Part shown: positions 27,627-35,811 of the stretch, in pieces | Position numbering within the stretch: position 1 is the first letter of the stretch | Layout: every line of letters begins with the position of its first letter | From: Sphingopyxis witflariensis | Lineage (GTDB): Bacteria > Pseudomonadota > Alphaproteobacteria > Sphingomonadales > Sphingomonadaceae | Assembly: GCF_002205635.1 (NCBI RefSeq) | Contig: NZ_NISJ01000003.1 | Location: 156,397 to 220,396 of the forward strand | Reading direction: 5' to 3' | Length of the DNA stretch: 64,000 bases | Notes under the pieces: generated by a model | Told to the model about the DNA's origin: nothing | Seen by the model: only the letters and a program-made list of their open reading frames with translations | Databases searched by the model: none | Translations under genes and position numbers: made by a program

Positions 27627-28835
27627 CTATTGCGCGTTCGCGCGGCCCAGCGCAGCCAAGGCGCGGGCGCGGTCGAGTTCGGCTTCAATGAGTTTGAGAT
27701 TGGCGCTGGTCAGCGCCTCCTGAGCGTCGATCAGCTCGATGAGCGTGAACTTGCCCTGCTGGTATCCGATCTCGGCGACCCGCGCGGCTTCGCTCGCCTG
27801 GAACAGGCCGGCGCCCGACAGGGCAGACACCCGCTCGTTGGCGGCCGCGAGCATAAGCTCGGCATCGCGCCGCGAGAAGCGAGTGTCGAGGCGGGTCTGA
27901 GCGAGCTGGGCTTCGGCGGCTTCGCCGCTCGCCCTTGCCGCATAGATGTTACCCCGATTGCGGTTGAACACCGGAAGCGGGATGGAAACTCCCACGATGA
28001 ACGCCGTGTCCCGGCTTTCGCGGAAGTTGCGCACACCGCCCGACGCCGTAACGTCGGGCACGCCCTCCGCCTGGGCGAGCCGCACCCGCGCCGAAGCTGC
28101 ATCGCGCTCGGCCGCTGCGAGGCGTTCGTCGAGGCTCTGGGCATCGGCAGGCAGTGCCGACGGTGTCGGCACTGCCTGTGCGATCGCAGACAGCTCCGGA
28201 TCGTCGCTAGCGATCAGCAGCGCCAGTCCTTGCCGCGCCGACAGCAACTGCGCCTTGGCCCGCAGACTTTCGGCCTTCGCTTCGGCGAGCAGGGCGTCGG
28301 CGCGCAATTTGGTGAGCGGCGGATCGCGCCCGACATCGACCAGGGTTTCGGCGATCCGCGCCAGTTCGACCGCCCTGGCATAGACGCTGTCGGCCAGCTT
28401 CGCGCGATCCTCCGCCGCGCGCAGCTCGGCATGCGAGACGATGATGTCGTAGGCCAAATCGGCCTCGGCCTTGCGGAGCGCGATCTGCGCGAACTCCCGC
28501 TCGGCGGCAGCAACCTCCTTGCGTGCGCGCCGCTTTCCCCCGAGCTCAAATGGCTGCGACACTGAGACAGTCGTCTCGGTCTGGCGAAAGGAGCGATAGG
28601 GTCCGGTGCCGCTGAAGTTCTCGACTTCTGCAGAGATTTCGGGGTTCGGACGCACGCCCGCCTGCATGGCGCGGCCCTCGGCCGCCTTCAGTTCGGCTTT
28701 GGCTTTGGCGATTCGAGGGGATACGTCCTGACCGCGCGCGAGCGCGTCGGACAGCGAGACAGGTTCGGCGAACGCCGGCTGGCCTGCCATGGTTAGCATC
28801 CCTGCAAACAGCAGGGTGCCCAAGGATTTCGACAT
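27627..28835 (-). CDS. czcC: Outer-membrane efflux channel (CzcC/TolC family)
   Basis: A 402-residue outer-membrane factor of the tripartite Czc pump. The signal peptide ends in QPAFAEP. Two internally repeated OEP halves are visible, with long alpha-helical stretches rich in Ala and Glu and turns such as PEISAEVENFSGTG and FTLIELIDAQEAL. It is the first of the czc genes, with a His-rich small protein just upstream on the same strand. Confidence 0.93.
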   Translation of the reverse strand: MSKSLGTLLFAGMLTMAGQPAFAEPVSLSDALARGQDVSPRIAKAKAELKAAEGRAMQAGVRPNPEISAEVENFSGTGPYRSFRQTETTVSVSQPFELGGKRRARKEVAAAEREFAQIALRKAEADLAYDIIVSHAELRAAEDRAKLADSVYARAVELARIAETLVDVGRDPPLTKLRADALLAEAKAESLRAKAQLLSARQGLALLIASDDPELSAIAQAVPTPSALPADAQSLDERLAAAERDAASARVRLAQAEGVPDVTASGGVRNFRESRDTAFIVGVSIPLPVFNRNRGNIYAARASGEAAEAQLAQTRLDTRFSRRDAELMLAAANERVSALSGAGLFQASEAARVAEIGYQQGKFTLIELIDAQEALTSANLKLIEAELDRARALAALGRANAQ

Positions 28836-28890
28836 AAATACTCCTGATCAATGCATGACGACGCAGGCGAATGCCTGCGCGAAACAAAGA

Positions 28891-29226
28891 TCAGGCGGCG
28901 GGCGGCTCAATTGGTGGCGCCGTGGCGCGTGAGGAGAGTGCTGCAGCCGTTCGCGACAAATGGGTGTCACGTGCTGGCAGGCAGCTGCCGGGAACCGGCG
29001 ATTCGTCGGCGACCAGTCCTGCAGGGCAATGATGATGATGTACCAGTTCGCTGCCGGTTCCGTTCGGCGACTTGTCGTCCGGGGACGCGTCTTCAGATGC
29101 GTCCACAGATGCGCGATGCTGCACATCGATACCCGGCGACACGGCGTCATAGGCGATCGCCGGCGTGTCCGGGCAAGCCAAAAGTGCCACTATGAGCAAC
29201 ATAAACTGAATCGGGCGAAATCGCAT
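28891..29226 (-). CDS. Small exported His-rich protein upstream of czcC
   Basis: A 111-residue exported protein. ATG 29226 gives a signal peptide (MRFRPIQFMLLIVALLACP...). The mature part is disordered, with a metal-binding-like VHHHHCPAG and two more cysteines. Comparable small proteins precede czc operons in sphingomonads and may bind metal in the periplasm; this is inferred. The frame extends to 29274, but that part reads into the pap2/IS scrap. Confidence 0.65.
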   Translation of the reverse strand: MRFRPIQFMLLIVALLACPDTPAIAYDAVSPGIDVQHRASVDASEDASPDDKSPNGTGSELVHHHHCPAGLVADESPVPGSCLPARDTHLSRTAAALSSRATAPPIEPPAA

Positions 29227-29378
29227 CACTCGCCAGTTAGCAGCGGGACGGGATGCAGGCAACCTGCCGTTCATGGCGCAGCATGCCCCAGATGGGACTG
29301 CAAATCCTCGGGCACTGGCATGGGCGCAAAGGCGCTTAGACCTGCGTGGCCGGTGTTGCCGATTGGGAGGCGGCCGGT

Positions 29379-29503
29379 ACGGTATTTGCGACCGTCGTGG
29401 CTACGCCCCTCGACGAAGTCGTAGGACCAGGATACGCTGGCCGCAGCTGGATGCACGATCCGTCGTTGAGCCACAGGCGCCTGCATTTCGGTTGCCGTTG
29501 CGG
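29379..29503 (-). mobile_element. IS3-family transposase (OrfB) fragment
   Basis: About 125 bases encode, in two frames, a segment typical of IS3-family OrfB: RLWLNDGSCIQLRPAYP in one frame, then SWSYDFVEGRSHDGRKYR in the next. The second part includes the first Asp of the DDE triad. A frameshift near 29433 separates them. Neither end of an IS is visible, so this is a relic. Confidence 0.7.
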
Positions 29504-29509
29504 CGCCTT

Positions 29510-29582
29510 CACCCGCGTTGATGGCGCGAAACAAGACGACATTCGGGCCGCCCCAGTCATAGATAAAGGGTTTCCAGTTCAT
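29510..29582 (-). pseudogene. Start of a PAP2-family phosphatase gene, cut off by the IS relic
   Basis: The first 24 codons (MNWKPFIYDWGG...FRAINAG) resemble the start of the PAP2 phosphatases that follow pbrA/cadA-type ATPases, as in the PbrBC protein of lead resistance. The ATG overlaps the cadA stop (ATGA). Homology stops at about 29510, where IS3-like sequence begins. Confidence 0.55.
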
Positions 29583-31984
29583 CGGCGCAAAAGCCTCAAG
29601 CCATTACCGACGACGAGCAAACTGGCCCCCATATCAGCAAACACAGCCATCCACATGGTCGCGTGACCCGTGAAGGTAAGAACCAGGAATATTGCCTTGA
29701 TGCCAAGGGCCAGCACGATGTTTTGCATCAGCACCCGAGCTGTCGCGCGCGACAAACGTACGAAAGTAGGAATTTTGCGCAGGTTGTCGTCCATCAGGGC
29801 AACGTCGGCGGTCTCGATTGCGGTATCTGTGCCAGCCGCTCCCATGGCAAAACCGATGTCCGCACGCGCCAGGGCCGGGGCATCGTTGATGCCATCACCG
29901 ACCATGCCAACCTTGCCGCTTCTAGCCAGTTCCTCAACTTCGCGCAGCTTGTCATCCGGGAGCAAGTTGCCTTGCGCACGGTCTATTCCGGCCTGTGCGG
30001 CAATAGCCTGTGCCGTATGGTGGTTGTCACCGGTCAGCATCATGGTGTTGATGCCCAGCGCATGCAGTTCAGCTATGGCACTCCTGCTGCTGTCCTTGAT
30101 GGTATCCGCCACGGCGAATAAGGCATGGACACCCCTTGTCCCCACCAACATCACGACAGTCTTGCCGGTGGTCTCCAGCGCCGCAATGCGTTGTTCCAGC
30201 TCTGGTGTGCATTGTCCCAGTTCTTCGAGCATCCGGTGGTTGCCAAGATGAAAGACCTCACCGTGGACTTTGCCTTGCACGCCCCGACCGGGCAGCGCAC
30301 TGAATTCAGCCACGTCGAGCAGGGAAATCGCATCAGCCTGCGCGGCCTGGGCCACCGCTTTGGACACCGGATGATCTGAGCGGGCCGCCAGGCTGGCGGC
30401 GATGCTACGACCGTCGGAAGCGAATTCATCGCCCCATGGGACAAAATCGGTCTGCGCGGGCTTCCCGTGCGTGATCGTGCCGGTCTTGTCCAGAGCCAGC
30501 CAGCGCAGCTTGCGGCCTTCTTCCAGATAGACACCCCCCTTGATGAGAATGCCGTGGCGGGCGGCAGCGGCCAAGCCGCTCACAATGCTGACCGGCGTGG
30601 AGATCACCAGTGCGCACGGGCAGGCGACAACGAGCAGAACCAGCGCACGGTATATCCAGTCGAGCCAGGCTGCGCCCACAAGAAGCGGAGGCAGCACTGC
30701 GACGGCGATGGCTAGACCGAACACGATTGGCGTATACCAACGAGCGAACTGATCGACAAAACGCTGGGTCGGCGCACGGCTGCCCTGAGCAGCCTCTACA
30801 GCGTGAATGATGCGGGATAGTGTGGAGTCACTGGCCACGGCGGTGACATGGTATTCGAACGAACCGGATTCATTGATCGTGCCCGCGAACACGGGATCAC
30901 CCGGGGATTTTTCGACCGGGAGGCTTTCGCCCGTGATCGGGGCCTGGTTGACTGTAGAGCGGCCTTCCAGCACCTCTCCATCGAGGGCGATGCGCTCGCC
31001 TGGCTTGACTCGGACGCGGCTGCCGATGGCGATTTGCTTTGCGTTCACCTCGCGCCATGTACCGTCAGCCTGTTTCACCGTGGCCTCTTCCGGGGCCAGG
31101 TCAAGCAGGCCGCGGATTGCGTGGCGCGCGCGATCCAGCGACTTGGCTTCAATCACTTCTGCCAGCGAGAACAGGACCATCACCATCGCCGCTTCCGGCC
31201 AGTGGCCGATCAACATGGCGCCCGTGACGGCAATCGACATCAGGGCGTTCATGTTGAGGTTACGGTTCTTGAGTGCGATCCAACCCTTTTTGTAGGTGGA
31301 AAGGCCGCCCGTGAAGACTGCGACGAGCGCAAGAACGACGACCGACCAATGATTGCCGTTGTTGAACCAGTAGACCCCCTCGGCAGCGGATGCCGCTATA
31401 AGGGAGATGACCAGCGGCCACCACTTGGTCGGCGTGTTCACAGGGGAAGCAGTTGGCGAGGAAGCCTCTGCCGCGTCCACTACTTGCGCCTCGAAACCAA
31501 GCGTTTGCAGCGCCCCGAGGACGTCAGGTAAGGCGTGGTCAGCATGGCGTACCGACAATGTGCGCTGCATCAGGTTGAAATCGAGATCGGCAACCCCGGC
31601 CATTGCGCCCAGCTTGTTGCGGATCAACGCCTCTTCCGTGGGGCAATCCATTTTGGCAATGGACAGCCTCGTCGTTTGCCCGGCCGACGTTCCATCCATG
31701 CGCACGGCCTGCATGCCAATAGCTGCCAGCGCTTGCTCAACGGAAGTCAGCGAAGGCAGTTTGTGCTGAACGACCAAGGTACGCTGCATCAGATTGAATT
31801 CCAGACCCACGACGCCCTCAAGCCCGGACAGCTTGCCGCGAATCAGCGCCTCTTCCGTGGGGCAATCCATGTTCTCGATGCGATACGCCGCCTGAGTTGA
31901 TCCAGTTGCTCGCAGGGCTTGTGCCGTAGGTTGAACGGTCGGGCCGACCGGGGAGCCACACCCCTTTGAAGAACATTCGCTCAC
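29579..31984 (-). CDS. cadA: Cd/Zn/Pb-exporting P1B-type ATPase
   Basis: An 801-residue inner-membrane P-type ATPase pumping Cd2+, Zn2+ or Pb2+ outward. It has two N-terminal HMA domains, each with the motif MDCPTEEALIR (about residues 40 and 113). Membrane segments follow, with the CPC ion site in VVACPCALVIST, the phosphorylation site DKTGTITHG and the hinge GDGINDAPALA. It is closest in form to PbrA/CadA of betaproteobacteria, and its codon use is less GC-extreme than its neighbours, which suggests transfer. It is driven by a MerR-type promoter at 32017-32048 and once coupled to a PAP2 gene. Confidence 0.96.
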   Translation of the reverse strand: MSECSSKGCGSPVGPTVQPTAQALRATGSTQAAYRIENMDCPTEEALIRGKLSGLEGVVGLEFNLMQRTLVVQHKLPSLTSVEQALAAIGMQAVRMDGTSAGQTTRLSIAKMDCPTEEALIRNKLGAMAGVADLDFNLMQRTLSVRHADHALPDVLGALQTLGFEAQVVDAAEASSPTASPVNTPTKWWPLVISLIAASAAEGVYWFNNGNHWSVVVLALVAVFTGGLSTYKKGWIALKNRNLNMNALMSIAVTGAMLIGHWPEAAMVMVLFSLAEVIEAKSLDRARHAIRGLLDLAPEEATVKQADGTWREVNAKQIAIGSRVRVKPGERIALDGEVLEGRSTVNQAPITGESLPVEKSPGDPVFAGTINESGSFEYHVTAVASDSTLSRIIHAVEAAQGSRAPTQRFVDQFARWYTPIVFGLAIAVAVLPPLLVGAAWLDWIYRALVLLVVACPCALVISTPVSIVSGLAAAARHGILIKGGVYLEEGRKLRWLALDKTGTITHGKPAQTDFVPWGDEFASDGRSIAASLAARSDHPVSKAVAQAAQADAISLLDVAEFSALPGRGVQGKVHGEVFHLGNHRMLEELGQCTPELEQRIAALETTGKTVVMLVGTRGVHALFAVADTIKDSSRSAIAELHALGINTMMLTGDNHHTAQAIAAQAGIDRAQGNLLPDDKLREVEELARSGKVGMVGDGINDAPALARADIGFAMGAAGTDTAIETADVALMDDNLRKIPTFVRLSRATARVLMQNIVLALGIKAIFLVLTFTGHATMWMAVFADMGASLLVVGNGLRLLRR

Positions 31985-32016
31985 GGATACCTCCCTCAGA
32001 TCGTCTATTTCGACTT

Positions 32017-32048
32017 CATATAGCTCTCTATAGTAGCTATAGAGTCAA
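32017..32048 (-). promoter_or_regulatory. MerR-type cadA promoter/operator
   Basis: On the minus strand TTGACT (-35) and TATATG (-10) are separated by 20 bp. That spacer contains the perfect dyad CTCTATAG-CTA-CTATAGAG. This is the classic cad/pbr operator shared by cadA and its divergent regulator. Confidence 0.9.
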
Positions 32049-32069
32049 GCGATAACTGGGGATTGAGGC

Positions 32070-32504
32070 ATGGAAATCAGGATTGGCGATCTCGCCAAGC
32101 GCTCCGGCTGCGAGGTCGTGACCGTTCGCTACTACGAGAAGGAAGGGCTGATGCCGAAGCCGGCGCGAAGCGGTGGCAACTTCCGGCTGTACGGCGATGC
32201 TCACATCGAGCGTTTGCAGTTCATTCGTCATTGCCGTTCCCTCGACATGACGCTGAGCGAGATTCGGACATTGTTAGGCCTGAGAGACAACCCGACGCAG
32301 GATTGTGGCGGAATCAATGTGCTACTTGAAACCCATATTCAGCAGGTAGAAATGCGTGTGGCCGCGCTGTTGCAGTTGAGGCAGCACCTCGTCAACTTGC
32401 GCGAGAAGTGTTCTGGCTCTCGACCGATGGAAGCGTGCGGTATCCTAAATGGATTGTCAGATTCCAATTGCCATGTTGCAAGATCCAAACAGTCAAACTT
32501 ATGA
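32070..32504 (+). CDS. cadR: Cd(II)/Pb(II)-responsive MerR regulator
   Basis: A 144-residue MerR activator of the CadR/PbrR group. The winged helix reads IGDLAKRSGCEVVTVRYYE. Metal ligands fit Cys79 (TQDCGG), Cys114 (REKC) and Cys123 (EACGIL). The EACGILNGL tail is characteristic of the Cd/Pb branch. It is divergent from cadA with the operator between, and a second MerR (19032) in the same island controls a different exporter. Confidence 0.93.
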   Translation: MEIRIGDLAKRSGCEVVTVRYYEKEGLMPKPARSGGNFRLYGDAHIERLQFIRHCRSLDMTLSEIRTLLGLRDNPTQDCGGINVLLETHIQQVEMRVAALLQLRQHLVNLREKCSGSRPMEACGILNGLSDSNCHVARSKQSNL

Positions 32505-32654
32505 GCGATGTGCCGGGAATCGGCCCGATCACCTCGGGGCGATCAAGATCATCGGCGGCGGCGCAGCCAGGTTGAAGAGCGCTGTCGCTCGTCAGGATGC
32601 ATCGGTTCCAGACATATGCCAGCCCAAAAGCCCTCCAAAGCAGGAGTAAGGCCC

Positions 32655-33941
32655 GTGAACTTCCAACCGGTTACAGATAGTCCTCGCCCCCGATCGATGC
32701 GGCAATTTGTCGTACTGCTTGTCATCACGGCGGCAGCCATGGTGCCGGCGATCATTCTTAGAACCACGGGATGGCGCCCCAATCCACTGCTCGACGCATT
32801 GATATTCGGAATCGCGATACTCGGCGCAGGTTTCTATTTGTCTTGGGGTGCCGAGGCTGCCGAAAAACGCATCTCCGCCGGACTGATCGTGGCGATTGTA
32901 GCGCTGATTACCGTTCTGCCGGAATATGCGGTCGACTTTTACTACGCTTATTCCGCCGGAGCGAACCCGGGTTCGAATTATGTGCACTATGCGGCAGCCA
33001 ACATGACTGGCGCCAATCGTTTGCTGGTCGGACTTGCCTGGCCATTACTGGTTCTGCTGCATTGGCGCCGGACCCGCGAACGTGCGATTCCGCTGCGGCC
33101 CACCAACAGAACCGAGATCGTTTTTCTGTTGTTGCCCAGTCTCTACGCCTTCAATATCTTGTTCAAGAACGCCATCACAATCATCGATACCGTCCTATTG
33201 GTTGCGATGTTCGGCCTCTATGTCTGGCGCGCCAGCCTTGCAGAGGAGGGCAGCGAGTGCGACTCCGATGATGAGCCCGGCCCGGCGGCGGCGCTGAGCG
33301 TGCTCCCTTCGCGCCAGCAGTGGTTCGTGATGGGGGCGCTAACCCTTACCGCAATGGCGGTGATTTTGCTGTCGGCCGAACCCTTTGCGGAGGCGATGGT
33401 CGACTCCGGACGCGTGCTTGGGTTCGACGAATTCTTGCTTATCCAATGGCTGGCGCCGCTCGCGAGCGAAGCGCCGGCTGTGGTGGTCGCCGTGCTGTTT
33501 GTGCTCTCGGGCCGTGCCGAAAATGGCCTGGCGACTATGATATCGGACAAGATCAACCAGTGGACCTTGCTGGTCGGGATGTTGCCGCTCGCGCTCAGCC
33601 TCGGCGCGGGCCATCTGTCGCCCCTGCCGCTCGATGCGCGTCAGCACGAAGAGTTCTTCCTCACCGCGACACAGTCCCTGTTTGGCATCGCCTTGTTGCT
33701 GCGGCTGCGCCTGGGACTCGGCAGCGCCGCCGCACTCGCCGGTCTGTTTGTGGCACAGGTAGTGCTGGCGGTCGTCTGGCAAGGCAATGAGGCTCGCACG
33801 ATCATCAGCTTGACCTGGCTGGGATGGGGCTATCTGGGACTCGCGATGCTGCTTTTCGCGATCAATGCCAAAGCGCTGGTTGATCTGGCGAAATTTCTAC
33901 TGGCCAGGGCACCTGAGGCCGGCGTGCGAGGTCGCGCTTGA
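32655..33941 (+). CDS. Sodium/calcium (CaCA) exchanger family membrane protein
   Basis: A 428-residue inner-membrane protein of the Ca2+/cation antiporter superfamily, with two internally similar halves and about ten hydrophobic segments. The first half has VALITVLPEYAVDFYYAYSAG, the second LAPLASEAPAVVVAVLFVL. These are the alpha-repeat ion-binding stretches with an acidic residue each. GTG 32655 is chosen because AGGAGTAAGG precedes it; ATG 32697 is possible. The frame upstream to 32508 is not protein-like. It may export a divalent cation as part of the metal block. Confidence 0.85.
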   Translation: MNFQPVTDSPRPRSMRQFVVLLVITAAAMVPAIILRTTGWRPNPLLDALIFGIAILGAGFYLSWGAEAAEKRISAGLIVAIVALITVLPEYAVDFYYAYSAGANPGSNYVHYAAANMTGANRLLVGLAWPLLVLLHWRRTRERAIPLRPTNRTEIVFLLLPSLYAFNILFKNAITIIDTVLLVAMFGLYVWRASLAEEGSECDSDDEPGPAAALSVLPSRQQWFVMGALTLTAMAVILLSAEPFAEAMVDSGRVLGFDEFLLIQWLAPLASEAPAVVVAVLFVLSGRAENGLATMISDKINQWTLLVGMLPLALSLGAGHLSPLPLDARQHEEFFLTATQSLFGIALLLRLRLGLGSAAALAGLFVAQVVLAVVWQGNEARTIISLTWLGWGYLGLAMLLFAINAKALVDLAKFLLARAPEAGVRGRA

Positions 33942-34165
33942 AAGCGGGCAGAAGATCGCCGCTCGAACCTGATAAAAATCGGAGGTATGGAGAGCGGCAT
34001 CGGCTGCTTCGAAAGCGACGATCGCGCACGGACCGGTGGTGCGTTTCCCCGCCTGCCCTCCTCCGGGGCGAGCCGGCAACAAGCCGTGACGGTTCGGGCA
34101 ATGCCGGCAAACATAGGCCGATTGCACTGCGCGGACCGCGAACGCTCTGCGCGTCTTGCCCCAAA

Positions 34166-35395
34166 TCAGTAATAGTCGGCGAGGGTCAATTCGCGCATGC
34201 TCCCTCCCGCCAGTTCGAGCTTCACGACTGTACCCGCGGCGTCGAAACGCCACGCCCACAAAGATCCCCGCGTGTAGCTCGGATCAACGGGATGGCCATC
34301 AATGGCCACAATATGTTCTCCTGCAACCCAGCCTGCTGCTGACGCAGGGCTGGATGGGGCGACATGAACGACTGTCAGCGCATCCACCGATACTGCCAAG
34401 CCCAAGCCGCTACGATCCTTGAGCATCGGCAGCCGATGTTGTGATGGGGGTCGACGAAACCAGACAAATCCCGCGGTTACGTCGAGCATCACATCGAACT
34501 GCGCTATGAGTGGCAGGCCAATGTTTCCGACGGTGTCGACCGATAGCCAGTTCGCAATGCCTAGCGCTGGAAGAGCAAAAACCCCTGCCGCGCCGATCGT
34601 CAGATCTCGCACCATGAGTATTTTTGCTAGCCGAACGCCTTCAACTCCGCCGTAGACGGCGGTCGACGTCGTCCGCCCCTCCAAGATGCCTTGAGCCTCG
34701 AGATAGGTCGAGGACAACATCAACGCGGTGGAGTTTCCCAGGTCGAACATGAGCGGAACGGGAGTGCGTCCTTCGATTGAAGCGGAAATAAAGAGCTCGC
34801 GTTTGGCACCCCGTCCGAGCGCCGATGGTGCCCAGCCCTCCCCCCCGGCAAAGCTTCCAGTTTTTGCAAGGGCCAATCGGCTGTTAGCGAAATCGAGCGC
34901 GATACAGTTGCCGCGCAACATATCTTCGCCCAGGATGACGTCTATCGAACGTCCGAACGCCGCCGATGCCGCGCCAAGGTCCGCTGCGATAACGAACGGA
35001 AGGCGGCGAACCGCGCCGCCGAAGGTCACTTCGACATTGCGGACCAGTCGAACCGGTGCCTTGCCGCTTAGGCCGCTGACTGTTCGCTGCTCATCGCTGC
35101 TCAGGCCAATCCTGGCTGCGAAAGACGTGCTAATGATCGATGCGCCGCTCCCACTATCGAGGATTGCGGTCGCATGCGTCCCGGCGACCAGAGCCGGTAC
35201 AAGCAATGTGTCCCCATTTGCGATCTCGATTGTTTGCCATTGGGGGGACATAGCGCCAAAGTTCCATGAGGAGAGCGACCCGGGTGCGGCTAAAAGAAAT
35301 CGGGCTGAACTCATGGCGCCGACTGTTCCAAAGCTGAGCAGACCTTTCATCATCGTTCGCCGTACGATCGCGGATGCATCTGTTCCCGCCTTCAT
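34166..35395 (-). CDS. Tat-exported aspartic protease-like protein with PDZ domain
   Basis: A 409-residue exported protein. ATG 35395 is preferred over TTG 35440 because a GGGAGC precedes it. The N-terminus has a twin-arginine signal (IVRRTMMKGLL followed by a hydrophobic stretch). A retropepsin-like lobe carries ILDSGSGASIIS, and a second similar lobe carries LMFDLGNSTALML, where Ser/Thr of the usual D-S/T-G is replaced by Leu. The C-terminal PDZ domain reads GLAVSVDALTVVHVAPSSPASAAGW. It may be a periplasmic protease with one unusual catalytic lobe. Neighbours give no hint of function. Confidence 0.8.
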   Translation of the reverse strand: MKAGTDASAIVRRTMMKGLLSFGTVGAMSSARFLLAAPGSLSSWNFGAMSPQWQTIEIANGDTLLVPALVAGTHATAILDSGSGASIISTSFAARIGLSSDEQRTVSGLSGKAPVRLVRNVEVTFGGAVRRLPFVIAADLGAASAAFGRSIDVILGEDMLRGNCIALDFANSRLALAKTGSFAGGEGWAPSALGRGAKRELFISASIEGRTPVPLMFDLGNSTALMLSSTYLEAQGILEGRTTSTAVYGGVEGVRLAKILMVRDLTIGAAGVFALPALGIANWLSVDTVGNIGLPLIAQFDVMLDVTAGFVWFRRPPSQHRLPMLKDRSGLGLAVSVDALTVVHVAPSSPASAAGWVAGEHIVAIDGHPVDPSYTRGSLWAWRFDAAGTVVKLELAGGSMRELTLADYY

Positions 35396-35589
35396 CACAT
35401 CGTCGGCTCCCTGCCTCTCATTTCGAAGCCTGTCAGACAACCTGGAGCGACCTCGTTACACATGTTCGGAGTGGCGATCCTCATGGTCCCTATACTGACC
35501 GGCCTCCACGATGGGATTGTTAGTGCATTGACGCCTCCATCGCCAGTGCTGGCCGTACCCCATCGACAATCACGCATGGTCTCCAGATG

Positions 35590-35811
35590 TCAGCGCCGAC
35601 GCCGCGCAGTCGCAAAGCCTCTGTCGGTTGCGATGAAGCGCTCGATCATCGGCACGGCGATCTTCTCGGGCGGCAAGGGCTCTGCCAGTCCGATGGATTT
35701 CGCGTGCACCTCGGCATAGGCGATCAGCTCGCGATGGAGTGTGCCCGGCAATTCGATCGACAGCTTAACCGGCTTGTCGTCAACGATCGGGCCGAGCCTG
35801 AGCTTGCTCAT
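35590..35811 (-). CDS. DUF2274 domain protein of a trb conjugation module
   Basis: A 73-residue protein of the DUF2274 family, which regularly follows trbI in ICE trb operons. PVKLSIELPGTLHRELIAYAEVHAKS is the family pattern and resembles a ribbon-helix-helix. Start by ATGA overlap with trbI. It is a remnant of a transfer module. Confidence 0.9.
   Translation of the reverse strand: MSKLRLGPIVDDKPVKLSIELPGTLHRELIAYAEVHAKSIGLAEPLPPEKIAVPMIERFIATDRGFATARRRR

Noticed and set aside
25097-28565. Long plus-strand frames of 461 and 729 codons over czcAB
   Set aside because: Antisense shadows of czcA and czcB, which carry clear RND and adaptor motifs on the minus strand.
32501-32575. 24-codon frame overlapping the cadR stop
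   Set aside because: Short, with only a vague resemblance to a transposase tail; not enough to call.
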